64,000 nt of DNA from Hyphomicrobiales bacterium (GTDB taxonomy: Bacteria; Pseudomonadota; Alphaproteobacteria; Rhizobiales; NORP267). The notes under the pieces were generated by a model. The model did not search any database. It saw only the letters and a list, made by a program, of their open reading frames with translations, and had not been told where the DNA came from. Shown here piece after piece: positions 53,846 to 62,307 of this stretch; the first letter of the stretch is position 1, and every line of letters starts with the position of its first letter. The stretch spans positions 1-64,000 of the forward strand of contig JAJFHA010000025.1 in the NCBI GenBank assembly GCA_021775875.1, read 5' to 3'. The translations under genes were made by a program, and so were the position numbers.

Positions 53846-54673
53846 ATGACAAAAGACAATTTTTCATTTCTGATGGTCGCGCCAAATGGTGCGCGGCGAC
53901 GCAAGGCCGACCATCCGGCGATCCCGCTGACGGCGCCTGAACTGGGCATTGAAGCGGCGCGATGTCAGGAGCAAGGGGCCGCCGCGATCCATCTCCATGT
54001 GCGTGATGGCGATGGCGGGCACAGCCTTGATGCTGATCGCTATCTGGAGGCCATCGCGCAGGTGAAAGCAATTGCTGGAGATATGGTGATCCAGATCACC
54101 ACAGAGGCGGTCGGGATTTATAAACCCGCTGAACAAATGGCGGTCGTGCGGGCGGTGAAGCCAGAATTTGTATCCATGGCTCTGCGCGAATTGATCCCGG
54201 ATATGGGCGCGGAAAGCGAGGCCGCCGCATTTTTTGCCTGGATGAAGCGGGAGCGGATCGTGCCGCAATTCATTCTTTATGATGTCGATGACATACAACG
54301 GCTGATCGCATTTCAGGAGCGCGGGATCGTTCCGTTCATTGCGCCACCGGTAATTTATGTGCTGGGCCGTTACGCCAAGAACCAGATATCTGAACCGGCG
54401 GATCTTGATCCGTTTCTGGCGGCGGGAAACAATTTTCCAAACTGGATGGTGTGCGCATTTGGCCCGAAGGAAGCTGCGGCAATTGGATATGCATTCGATC
54501 AAGGCGGCAATGGTCGAATTGGGTTCGAGAATAATTTGCATATGCCCGATGGCTCAATCGCGCCGGATAACGCAGCTTTGGTTGGCGCAGCAGCGTTGGA
54601 AGCTGAGCGCGCCGGGTGCAATCTTATGACGTCGGCGCAGGTCCACGAAATGTTGGCTCAAGTGCGGCGATAG
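53846..54673 (+). CDS. BKACE-family beta-keto acid cleavage enzyme (DUF849)
   Basis: A 275-residue TIM-barrel of the 3-keto-5-aminohexanoate cleavage family. These zinc enzymes join acetyl-CoA with a beta-keto acid and split it to a CoA ester and acetoacetate. The zinc histidines are in AAIHLHVRDGDGGHSLD; a glutamate in RIGFENNLHMPDG completes the site. The keto substrate differs between subgroups and is not evident. GGGG lies seven bases before the ATG. It precedes the SAF-domain dehydrogenase by 43 bases, likely in one transcript. Confidence 0.9.
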   Translation: MTKDNFSFLMVAPNGARRRKADHPAIPLTAPELGIEAARCQEQGAAAIHLHVRDGDGGHSLDADRYLEAIAQVKAIAGDMVIQITTEAVGIYKPAEQMAVVRAVKPEFVSMALRELIPDMGAESEAAAFFAWMKRERIVPQFILYDVDDIQRLIAFQERGIVPFIAPPVIYVLGRYAKNQISEPADLDPFLAAGNNFPNWMVCAFGPKEAAAIGYAFDQGGNGRIGFENNLHMPDGSIAPDNAALVGAAALEAERAGCNLMTSAQVHEMLAQVRR

Positions 54674-54716
54674 CCGCTAGACTTGGCAATGAATTCGGCA
54701 ATGTGGGGCAAAAATT

Positions 54717-56027
54717 TTGTACATTTATGACGAGTTGAAGGCGCGTGCTGACGCAAATAACCCGGTCCGTGTGGCGCTGGTTGGTGCCGGGAAATTCGGT
54801 TCTATGTTCCTGTCGCAAATACCATCAACGCCGGGGCTTGAGGTTGCCGTTATTGCTGATTTGCGTGTCGATGCTGCGCGTGCGTCTTGTGTTGAAGTTG
54901 GCTGGGACGAGGCGCGGATTGCCGCGACACGCTTTACCGATGATGCGGCTGAGGCAATTGCTGCCGGCGATGTGGATGTTGTGGTTGAAGCCACCGGTCA
55001 TCCGTCCGCGGGCGTGCGGCATGCCCGAATGGCGATCCGTCACGGCAAGCATATCGTCATGGTCAATGTGGAAGCAGACGTGTTGGCCGGGCCATTGCTG
55101 GCGCGCGAAGCCGCCAGAGCTGGCATCGTTTATTCGATGGCGTATGGCGACCAGCCGGCGCTCACAGTTGAGATGGTGGAATGGGCGCGGTCTTGCGGGT
55201 TTGATGTGGTGGCCGCCGGGAAAGGCACCAAATATTTGCCTGCGTATCATGCTTCAACGCCCGATACGGTTTGGGATCATTACGGCATGACGCCTGAAGA
55301 AGCGGCGCAGGCCGGGATGAACCCTAAAATGTTCAATTCATTCCTTGATGGCACCAAATCTGCATTGGAAATGGCGGCAATTGCCAATGGTTGCGATCTG
55401 GCACCGCCATCTAACGGGTTAGCATTTCCGCCATGCGGGATGGATGACCTGGCAGAGATTTTGCGACCCCGATCTGTGGGGGGTGTTCTTGAATCCACGG
55501 GCCAGGTGGAAGTTGTCTCGTCGCTCAATCGTGACGGGTCGCTGGTTGAACGGGATTTGCGCTGGGGCGTCTATGTGGTGATCGAGGCACCTAACGATTA
55601 TGCCGCCCAATGTTTCAGGCAATATGGCATGAACACCGACGCCACCGGGCGCTATTCAGCCATGTACAAACCGTTTCATCTGATCGGGCTGGAACTGAAT
55701 ATGTCTGTTCTGTCCGCTGCTCTGTTGGGGAAAACTACCGGGTCCACGAAAGATTTCAGAGGCGATGTGGTTGCCGTTGCCAAGCGCGATTTGCGGCCCG
55801 GTGAAATACTGGATGGGGAGGGCGGGGCGACCGTGTGGGGTAAATTGTTGCCTGCCGCCACCTCTCTTGATCTCGGAGGGCTACCTATCGGTCTGGCGCA
55901 AGGTGTTGCATTGAAAAACCCTGTGGCGGCCGGGTCGCCGGTCACCTGGGCGGATGTGGAATATGATGTTGCTGATGAAACCGTAATTGTGCGTCGGAAT
56001 ATGGAAACGATGTTTGCGGCGAAATAG
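54717..56027 (+). CDS. Homoserine dehydrogenase-like NAD(P)-dependent oxidoreductase with C-terminal SAF domain
   Basis: The 436-residue protein has a Rossmann NAD(P) domain (about 17-150, VALVGAGKFGSMFLSQI), a middle catalytic part resembling homoserine dehydrogenase, and a C-terminal SAF domain (about 350-430, AKRDLRPGEILDGEGG). Start is TTG at 54717 with GGGG upstream. The family's substrate is not known to me; SAF domains elsewhere bind sugar acids or sialic acid. It probably acts in one pathway with the upstream BKACE enzyme. A strong hairpin follows the gene. Confidence 0.8.
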   Translation: MYIYDELKARADANNPVRVALVGAGKFGSMFLSQIPSTPGLEVAVIADLRVDAARASCVEVGWDEARIAATRFTDDAAEAIAAGDVDVVVEATGHPSAGVRHARMAIRHGKHIVMVNVEADVLAGPLLAREAARAGIVYSMAYGDQPALTVEMVEWARSCGFDVVAAGKGTKYLPAYHASTPDTVWDHYGMTPEEAAQAGMNPKMFNSFLDGTKSALEMAAIANGCDLAPPSNGLAFPPCGMDDLAEILRPRSVGGVLESTGQVEVVSSLNRDGSLVERDLRWGVYVVIEAPNDYAAQCFRQYGMNTDATGRYSAMYKPFHLIGLELNMSVLSAALLGKTTGSTKDFRGDVVAVAKRDLRPGEILDGEGGATVWGKLLPAATSLDLGGLPIGLAQGVALKNPVAAGSPVTWADVEYDVADETVIVRRNMETMFAAK

Positions 56028-56086
56028 AACAAGTGAAGGTTTATTTCGCTCGCGGCGCATTAGCGCCGGGTCGCCGTCGCGACTGT

Positions 56087-56112
56087 CCGTTTCTGTTGGG
56101 TAACAGAAACGG
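56087..56112 (+). terminator. Eleven-pair hairpin after the BKACE/SAF-dehydrogenase operon
   Basis: CCGTTTCTGTT pairs perfectly with AACAGAAACGG around a four-base loop, 60 bases after the dehydrogenase stop. No T run follows, so it may stabilise the 3' end. Confidence 0.45.
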
Positions 56113-56185
56113 CTAAAAGTGTGAATTGCTGAAATCTTCTGGATCATATACGCAGGATTTTCTGGCAATTTTGGAATTTTGAACC

Positions 56186-57421
56186 ATGAGCAGCGCGGGC
56201 GAAGTGGAAGACAGATTCGGGGCTGACAGCTCATATTCCTGGTCGCGGCTGATGGTGGCTTTGCTGTTGAGCACCATTGGCGGCGTCGGTTTGTGGTCAA
56301 CTGTCGTTGTTTTGCCGGTGATCCAGGCGGATTTCGGGATTGACCGGGGCGGGGCGTCTTTGCCTTATACCGCGACCCTGATAGGCTATGCCATTGGCGG
56401 TATTTTCATGGGCCGGGCGGCGGATCGTTTCGGCGTCACACGCCCTGTTATCTTCGGCGCTTTGATGCTGGGAATTGGGTATTTCGCAGCCGCGATAGCG
56501 CAAAGCTATTGGCAGTTTATTGCAGCCCAAGCGCTTCTGATCGGGATGATGGGAAGTTCTGCGACCTATGGCCCGCTTGTTGCTGATATCTCCCATTGGT
56601 TCATCAAGCGGCGCGGGATTGCGGTCGCAATTGTGATTAGCGGCAATTATGTCTCCGGCGCGTTTTGGCCACCCATTTTGCAATATGGCATCGAGACAAT
56701 CGGCTGGCGGCAATCCTATATGTGGATCGCGCTGCTTTGCGTTGTCACCATGATCCCGCTGGCATTATTCATGCGCCGCCGACCGGATATCGACGCGGGC
56801 GATGTACCTGTAGCGCGCCGGGTCGCGATTGCGCTGCCAACCTCGCCACGGAAAATGCAGGCGCTGCTGGTGCTTGCCGGTGTTGCCTGCTGCGTGGCTA
56901 TGTCGATGCCACAAGTGCATCTGGTAGCGCTTTGCGTTGACCTTGGTTACGGCGCGACGCGGGGGGCGGAAATGCTATCGGTGATGCTCGGTCTCGGGAT
57001 TATCAGTCGGTTGGTATCGGGCATGGTTGCCGACCGGATTGGCGGGCTGGCGACGCTGCTGATCGGTTCAACCTTGCAATGTATTGCGTTGCTGTTTTAT
57101 CTCCCCTTTGACGGACTGATGTCGCTCTATGTGATTGCCGGAATGTTCGGGTTGGCGCAGGGCGGCATCGTGCCAAGCTACGCGCTGATCGTGCGGGAAT
57201 ATTTCCCGGCCCGCGAGGCAGGCTCCCGGATCAGTATTGTGCTGATGTCGACGATTGCGGGGATGGCGCTTGGGGGATGGATGTCCGGCGAAATTTACGA
57301 TCTCACCGGTTCCTATCAGGCAGCCTTCCTGAACGGGATTGCGTGGAACCTGCTGAATATGGGGATCGCGGCGTGGCTGTTGATAAGCCGGTTGCGACCT
57401 CATGCGCCGCTGGCGGCATAA
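56186..57421 (+). CDS. MFS transporter (oxalate/monocarboxylate-like)
   Basis: The 411-residue carrier has twelve membrane helices and the MFS loop motif after helix 2 (GRAADRFGVTRPV), repeated after helix 8 (GMVADRIGG). The pattern resembles the OFA/monocarboxylate branch, which carries organic acids. It follows the BKACE and SAF-dehydrogenase genes on the same strand and may import or export their substrate. Substrate unproven. Confidence 0.88.
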   Translation: MSSAGEVEDRFGADSSYSWSRLMVALLLSTIGGVGLWSTVVVLPVIQADFGIDRGGASLPYTATLIGYAIGGIFMGRAADRFGVTRPVIFGALMLGIGYFAAAIAQSYWQFIAAQALLIGMMGSSATYGPLVADISHWFIKRRGIAVAIVISGNYVSGAFWPPILQYGIETIGWRQSYMWIALLCVVTMIPLALFMRRRPDIDAGDVPVARRVAIALPTSPRKMQALLVLAGVACCVAMSMPQVHLVALCVDLGYGATRGAEMLSVMLGLGIISRLVSGMVADRIGGLATLLIGSTLQCIALLFYLPFDGLMSLYVIAGMFGLAQGGIVPSYALIVREYFPAREAGSRISIVLMSTIAGMALGGWMSGEIYDLTGSYQAAFLNGIAWNLLNMGIAAWLLISRLRPHAPLAA

Positions 57422-57508
57422 CGGCAAAAAATCTGTGCAGCATATTTGCGCTTTGGGTGCTGGCTGGTATCACTAGGGTCCAGACCCATTTTTTGAAGAC
57501 CAACCATC

Positions 57509-58792
57509 ATGACCCTGCTTGATATTATTGCGATGCTGTTCGCGCTGTCGGCGCTGTTTGGCTATATCAATCACCGCATATTGCGCCTGCCCCACACAAT
57601 CGGGCTGGTGGTGATCGCCCTCGTGGCTTCGCTGTCGCTGATCGTGATCGACTGGTTCGTACCGGGATTTGAGGTGGATGATACGGTGCGTGGGGCGATT
57701 GCGAGCATCGATTTTCACGCGACCCTGATGGAAGGTATGCTGAGCGTGCTGCTGTTTGCAGGCGCTGTGCATATTGACCTGTCGGAACTGGCGGCGAAAA
57801 AATGGGCAATTGGAACTCTGGCGACGGTTGGGGTTATCACATCGACATTTTTGATTGGTGGAGCGGTCTGGTTGATCGCCGGGTTGCTGGGTCAGGCGAT
57901 CCCGTTTATCTGGGCTTTGGTCTTCGGTGCCTTGATCAGTCCGACCGATCCGGTAGCGGTGCTTGGTATTTTGAAAACCGTCCGGGTGCCGAAACCGCTT
58001 GAGGCCAAGATTGCCGGAGAATCGCTTTTTAATGATGGCGTCGGGGTTGTAGTATTCTCCATCCTCGTGGCGATTGCGGTTGGCAGCGGACATGGAGATG
58101 GATCAATCGGCGTCGCCGAAGTCGCGCAACTATTTGCCGTCGAAGCTCTGGGCGGAGCCCTGCTTGGTATTGTATCCGGATATATAGCCTATCTGGCCAT
58201 GCGCGGGATCGATGAACACAACCTCGAAGTCCTGATTACGCTGGCTTTGGTAACGGCATCATATGCCTTCGCGCTACATTTCCATTTAAGCGGACCAATT
58301 GCGGTGGTGGTCTCGGGGATTTTTATCGGCAATCACGGGGCGCGTTTCGCGATGAGCGAAAATACCCGCCAGCATGTGTTTCAATTCTGGGAATTGCTCG
58401 ACGAAATGCTCAATTCGGTGCTGTTCCTCCTGATCGGCCTTGAAGTGCTGGTGGTAGGGTTGAGCCCGGAATTTATCCCGTTGATGCTGCTCGCTATTCC
58501 CGTCGTGCTATTGTCCAGATATACTGCGGTGGCGGTTCCGATCTCGCTATTGTCAGTGCGCCAAGAATTTACGCGGGGTGCCATAACCCTGCTCACATGG
58601 GGCGGGTTGCGCGGCGGTATTTCGGTAGCTTTGGCTTTGTCGCTGCCGGATGTGGCGTTCAAACCCGCCATCCTCTCAATGACCTATGCGGTGGTGGTAT
58701 TTTCAATCATCGTTCAGGGGTTGACCATGAAGCCGCTGGTGCGGGTCATGAAGCGAAAAAATGAAGAAGATCTGGAGGAGGCGGAAGAATAG
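57509..58792 (+). CDS. CPA1-family Na+/H+ antiporter
   Basis: The 427-residue protein has about 12-13 membrane helices and the CPA1 ion-binding signatures SPTDPVAVLGILK and GESLFNDGVGVVVF (the Asn-Asp pair), as in NhaP and eukaryotic NHE. It exchanges cytosolic Na+ (or K+) for protons and protects against salt and alkali. The tail ends in a run of acidic residues (EEDLEEAEE). Only four bases separate its stop from the stop of the convergent nitrile hydratase activator gene, with no terminator between them. Confidence 0.92.
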   Translation: MTLLDIIAMLFALSALFGYINHRILRLPHTIGLVVIALVASLSLIVIDWFVPGFEVDDTVRGAIASIDFHATLMEGMLSVLLFAGAVHIDLSELAAKKWAIGTLATVGVITSTFLIGGAVWLIAGLLGQAIPFIWALVFGALISPTDPVAVLGILKTVRVPKPLEAKIAGESLFNDGVGVVVFSILVAIAVGSGHGDGSIGVAEVAQLFAVEALGGALLGIVSGYIAYLAMRGIDEHNLEVLITLALVTASYAFALHFHLSGPIAVVVSGIFIGNHGARFAMSENTRQHVFQFWELLDEMLNSVLFLLIGLEVLVVGLSPEFIPLMLLAIPVVLLSRYTAVAVPISLLSVRQEFTRGAITLLTWGGLRGGISVALALSLPDVAFKPAILSMTYAVVVFSIIVQGLTMKPLVRVMKRKNEEDLEEAEE

Positions 58793-58796
58793 CCGG

Positions 58797-59183
58797 TCAG
58801 GTTTTCTTTGCCAGTTCGCGACCCAGAACAATTGGTTCACCGTGCGGGGTTGCCAATGTCGCCCGCTCCCAGGCATCGCGGCGGTCATTCAGATCGGTCG
58901 CGTTTGTCAGACTTTTTTCCGAAGAAATCCGCTCCAACGCTGCCAACCAATGCAGGTAATAGGTGTCGCCGATATCCGGGTCACCGGCATTTTGAGCGCG
59001 GGTGATTTCATCCGCAAGCGTCGCCGCCCATTCGGGCCATGTGAAAATGCCTTTCTCATACAGCCGGATTGTCATGCTGAAGGCCTGGGCCTGCCAGGGT
59101 TCAGCAAAGACCGGACCTTCATCGTCGCGGGGCAGCTCCGGCACTGCAGCAAGCGCGCTCGCGACGCTATCAGGCTGGCTCAA
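58797..59183 (-). CDS. Nitrile hydratase accessory (activator) protein
   Basis: I use the TTG at 59183, which has GGGAGG six bases upstream and gives [14 protein letters not shown]; a longer frame to 59324 is antisense-like inside the beta gene. The 128-residue protein shows the accessory-family pattern PVFAEPWQAQAFSMTIRLYE and FTWPEWAA. It helps to insert cobalt and to oxidise the active-site cysteines of the alpha subunit, and resembles the N-terminal half of the beta subunit. Overlaps the beta gene by 14 bases. Confidence 0.9.
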   Translation of the reverse strand: MSQPDSVASALAAVPELPRDDEGPVFAEPWQAQAFSMTIRLYEKGIFTWPEWAATLADEITRAQNAGDPDIGDTYYLHWLAALERISSEKSLTNATDLNDRRDAWERATLATPHGEPIVLGRELAKKT

Positions 59184-59826
59184 GATAGGCCTCCCATAAA
59201 TCCAGATATACCGCATGGTGGGGATCAGCGTCTTCGCCCCAAAGCTCTGTTGCTTCAAAGCGGATGCCGTAGCAAATGCCGGGTTGTTCGCCCTCGCCAC
59301 GGGCATTGGTATCCGGGAACACAAAAGCCCCGTGGATATCGGCGATTACGCCAATATGGCCGCGCACATAGTGTGGCATCCTCGTATGGGTTTCGGGGTG
59401 GCGATTGAGAACGCGGACGCGGTCGCCAATCGCAAAACCCAGCTGGATATCGGCATCGCGTTTGGCTGATCCACCTGATGCCAGAACTTTTTCGACATCC
59501 CTGGCCGCCAGGATGCGGTTTACTTTGACGCGCACTTCAGGCGGGGCGCCGGCAAGTTCCTGCGCGGATACCAGATCATGCTTGCGCAGTATTTTGATCA
59601 ACCCTTCAAGCCAGATTTGGTAATAGCTGCTTGATATATATTGCGCCGGAGGAATGCTTTCGCGGGCAAACCGTGAAGCGTCAATATTCCACAACCCCGT
59701 TGCCCCCATGGCAAGAGTTAGCCCAAACACGGTCTCTTCCCAGTCGGCGTGAAAATTAGGCTCATCGGCTTCTTGCAATACCGGGCCATAGCCATGCAGG
59801 CCGCCATAATCGTGCGGTCCGTTCAT
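59170..59826 (-). CDS. nthB: Nitrile hydratase beta subunit
   Basis: The 218-residue subunit begins [15 protein letters not shown], a family hallmark, and has the C-terminal SH3-like barrel (about 128-215) with [26 protein letters not shown]. Its two conserved arginines normally contact the oxidised cysteines of alpha. Starts inside the alpha stop (four-base overlap). Hydrates nitriles to amides with the alpha subunit in the cytosol. Confidence 0.95.
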   Translation of the reverse strand: MNGPHDYGGLHGYGPVLQEADEPNFHADWEETVFGLTLAMGATGLWNIDASRFARESIPPAQYISSSYYQIWLEGLIKILRKHDLVSAQELAGAPPEVRVKVNRILAARDVEKVLASGGSAKRDADIQLGFAIGDRVRVLNRHPETHTRMPHYVRGHIGVIADIHGAFVFPDTNARGEGEQPGICYGIRFEATELWGEDADPHHAVYLDLWEAYLEPA

Positions 59827-60470
59827 GACAACAAGCCTTGGGACCTTGCGTCCTCTGGCGACAAAGCAAGGCCAGTGCCGATCATGGAATTGCGGGTCAC
59901 CAACGCTGCCAATTGCTCTTCGCTGAAACCCTCGGTTCCCTCTGGGCGCATGGGCAGTACCAGATAGCGCAATTCAGCGGTTGAATCCCAAACCCGGATT
60001 TCGGTTTCTGAGGGCAAGGAGACATCAAATTCATCCAGTACCCCGCGCGGGTCACTGACGGCGCGAGACCGGTAGGGAGCCGATTTGTACCAGACTGGCG
60101 GCAGGCCGAGCACCGGCCACGGGTAGCAGGAGCAAAGTGTGCACACGACCATATTGTGAATTTCGGGCGTGTTTTCCTTGACGATCATGTCTTCGCCCTG
60201 ACGCCCGGTAAAGCCGAGCGTGGCGATGGCACCGCTTGCGTCTTTGCGCAAAAATTCGAGAAAATCCGGATTGCTCCAAGCGCGGGCGACAACCATCGCG
60301 CCATTTTGAGGCCCGACTTTTTTCTCGTAAGTGTCCACCAGCCGGTTGAGGGCCTCAGGGTCCACATAGCCCTTCTCAACAAGGATCGATTCAAGCGCCC
60401 GGACCCGCAATTCGGTTTCGGTCAGGTGCGAATGATCATGGTCATGATGATGGTCGTTATCTTCTGACAT
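59823..60470 (-). CDS. nthA: Nitrile hydratase alpha subunit, cobalt type
   Basis: I start at ATG 60470 because GGAG lies seven bases upstream; the frame is open to 60497. The metal site is [14 protein letters not shown] (Cys110, Cys113, Ser114, Cys115). Thr after the first Cys and Tyr after the third mark the cobalt class, whereas iron enzymes have Ser and Thr. The N-terminus carries a histidine/aspartate run ([12 protein letters not shown], residues 4-15) that may gather metal. Operon alpha-beta-activator; no separate cobalt transporter is in the window. Confidence 0.95.
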   Translation of the reverse strand: MSEDNDHHHDHDHSHLTETELRVRALESILVEKGYVDPEALNRLVDTYEKKVGPQNGAMVVARAWSNPDFLEFLRKDASGAIATLGFTGRQGEDMIVKENTPEIHNMVVCTLCSCYPWPVLGLPPVWYKSAPYRSRAVSDPRGVLDEFDVSLPSETEIRVWDSTAELRYLVLPMRPEGTEGFSEEQLAALVTRNSMIGTGLALSPEDARSQGLLS

Positions 60471-60627
60471 TTTAGGCTCCGAAATGGTGTGATCCAACCC
60501 TAGGATTTGGTGTTGGTGTTCGCAACCTGTTTGTGAATTCCGGTCCGGCCCCGGTTTCTGGCTCTTGTCCCCGGTGCGTGGCTGGGCTTTGATTGGTCAT
60601 CGAGGCTGCAATTGGGGAGATGATTCG

Positions 60628-61716
60628 ATGGATCGCCGTGCATTCATTAAAAAAGCGGCAATGGCAGGCGGCACTGTGGCGGCAACCGGTCTGGCGGCAC
60701 CGGCGATCGCGCAAGGGGTGATGGAACTGAAAATGGTCACGTCCTGGCCGAAAAGTTTCCCAGGTCTTGGCACAGCGGCGGAGCGGTTTGGGGCGCGTCT
60801 GGAAGCAGCCTCCGGTGGCAGATATGTGGTGAAAATATTTGCTGGTGGCGAACTGGTTCCGCCCTTGCAATGTCACGATGCGGTGCAGGACGGCACTGCC
60901 GATATGTATCATTCGGCGGATTATTATTATCAATTCAAATCCAGGGGATATGCTTTTTTCACTAGCGTGCCGTTTGGGTTGCGGGCCGATGAAATGGAAG
61001 CCTGGATACTCCATGGCGGCGGGCAGGAATTGTGGGACAAGCTTGGTGCAACTTTTGGTATCAAGCATTTGCCGTGCGGCAATACCGGTGCCCAGATGGG
61101 CGGATGGTTTAACCGGCCGATCAATTCGCTGGATGATTTCAAGGGCCTTAAAATGCGCATCCCCGGCCTTGGCGGTGAGGTGATCCGGGCTCTTGGCGGC
61201 ACCACTGTAACGCTAGCCGGAGCGGAAATTTTACCCGCTCTTGAAACGGGTATGGTGGACGCGGTGGAATGGGTCGGGCCATGGGGGGACCTTGAATTTG
61301 GCTTCCATAATGTCGTGAAGAATTATTATTATCCGGGTTTTCAGGAACCGGGCAGCATGTTGGGTCTGGGGCTCTCGAAAAAACTCTGGGACGAATTGTC
61401 AGACGCTGACAAAATGATGTTCGAGACCTGTGCGCTGGCTGAGAATAATTTTGACCACGCCGAACATAATGCCAGAAATCTGGCGGCGTTAAATGTCCTG
61501 ACCAGCGAACATGATGTTGTCTTGTGGGAATATCCCGATGATGTATTTCAGGGATTTGGCAATGCCGCCAAAGATGTCCTCGCTGCCGCAGGCGATACGG
61601 ATGCTATGACCAAAGAGATTTACGCCAGCTTCATGGCGTTTCGCAAGCAAGCCGCAGACTGGTCGCGCTATTCCGATCAGGCCTATATGAACAAACGGGC
61701 GCTGGTGGATTTTTAG
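60628..61716 (+). CDS. TRAP transporter solute-binding protein (DctP, TakP-like), second system
   Basis: Start at ATG 60628 (GGGGAG upstream), giving a twin-arginine signal (MDRRAFIKKAA to AAPAIAQ); the frame is open to 60565 but that adds an unlikely peptide. The 362-residue receptor shares GNTGAQMGGWF, MRIPGLGGEV and AVEWVGPWGD with the receptor at 10854-11945, so both belong to one subfamily for 2-oxo or related acids. It diverges from the nitrile hydratase operon with 157 bases between starts, suggesting shared control. Confidence 0.92.
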   Translation: MDRRAFIKKAAMAGGTVAATGLAAPAIAQGVMELKMVTSWPKSFPGLGTAAERFGARLEAASGGRYVVKIFAGGELVPPLQCHDAVQDGTADMYHSADYYYQFKSRGYAFFTSVPFGLRADEMEAWILHGGGQELWDKLGATFGIKHLPCGNTGAQMGGWFNRPINSLDDFKGLKMRIPGLGGEVIRALGGTTVTLAGAEILPALETGMVDAVEWVGPWGDLEFGFHNVVKNYYYPGFQEPGSMLGLGLSKKLWDELSDADKMMFETCALAENNFDHAEHNARNLAALNVLTSEHDVVLWEYPDDVFQGFGNAAKDVLAAAGDTDAMTKEIYASFMAFRKQAADWSRYSDQAYMNKRALVDF

Positions 61717-61773
61717 CTGGTATCCAGCTTAGCTGGCATTCAGCGATCCGGTAAAACAAAGGAACCTGCGCCG

Positions 61774-62307
61774 GTGTCTCATCTGGATGTAATAATCAGG
61801 CGGATTGATGCGCTGAACCAATGGACCGGCCGGGCCATTGCCTGGGCTATGCTGGCGATGGTTCTGGTGCAGTTTCTGGTCGTGATCCTGCGTTATGTGT
61901 TTTCCGTCGGGTTCATCTCCATGCAGGAATCAATCCTCTATCTGCACGGGATCGTGTTCTTGATCGGATCAGGCTTCACCCTGCTTCACGATGGCCATGT
62001 GCGGGTCGATATTTTTTACCGCGAGGCAGGCCCGCGCTACCGCGCCCTGGTTGATTTGCTGGGCAGCATGTTTCTGCTGTTGCCGTTCTGCGCTGTTATT
62101 TTCTGGCTGTCCTATGGCTACATCATGAATTCCTGGTTGGTGCTGGAAGGGTCGCCGGAAGCGAGCGGGTTACCGCTGGTATTTTTGCTGAAAAGTGTGA
62201 TCTGGATTTTCGCAATTTTGCTTGGGCTACAGGGTATCGCGCTTGGACTTCGCGCGTTTCAAACTATTGCAGGTGAGCGGACGAGTTATTCCGCCGGGCC
62301 GCGATGA
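61774..62307 (+). CDS. TRAP transporter small permease (DctQ), second system
   Basis: A normal-size 177-residue DctQ with four membrane helices and the family motif FTLLHDGHVRVDIFY. Start is GTG at 61774 with AAAGGAA about ten bases upstream. Overlaps dctM by four bases. It lacks the N-terminal extra helices of the DctQ at 9783-10775. Confidence 0.9.
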   Translation: MSHLDVIIRRIDALNQWTGRAIAWAMLAMVLVQFLVVILRYVFSVGFISMQESILYLHGIVFLIGSGFTLLHDGHVRVDIFYREAGPRYRALVDLLGSMFLLLPFCAVIFWLSYGYIMNSWLVLEGSPEASGLPLVFLLKSVIWIFAILLGLQGIALGLRAFQTIAGERTSYSAGPR

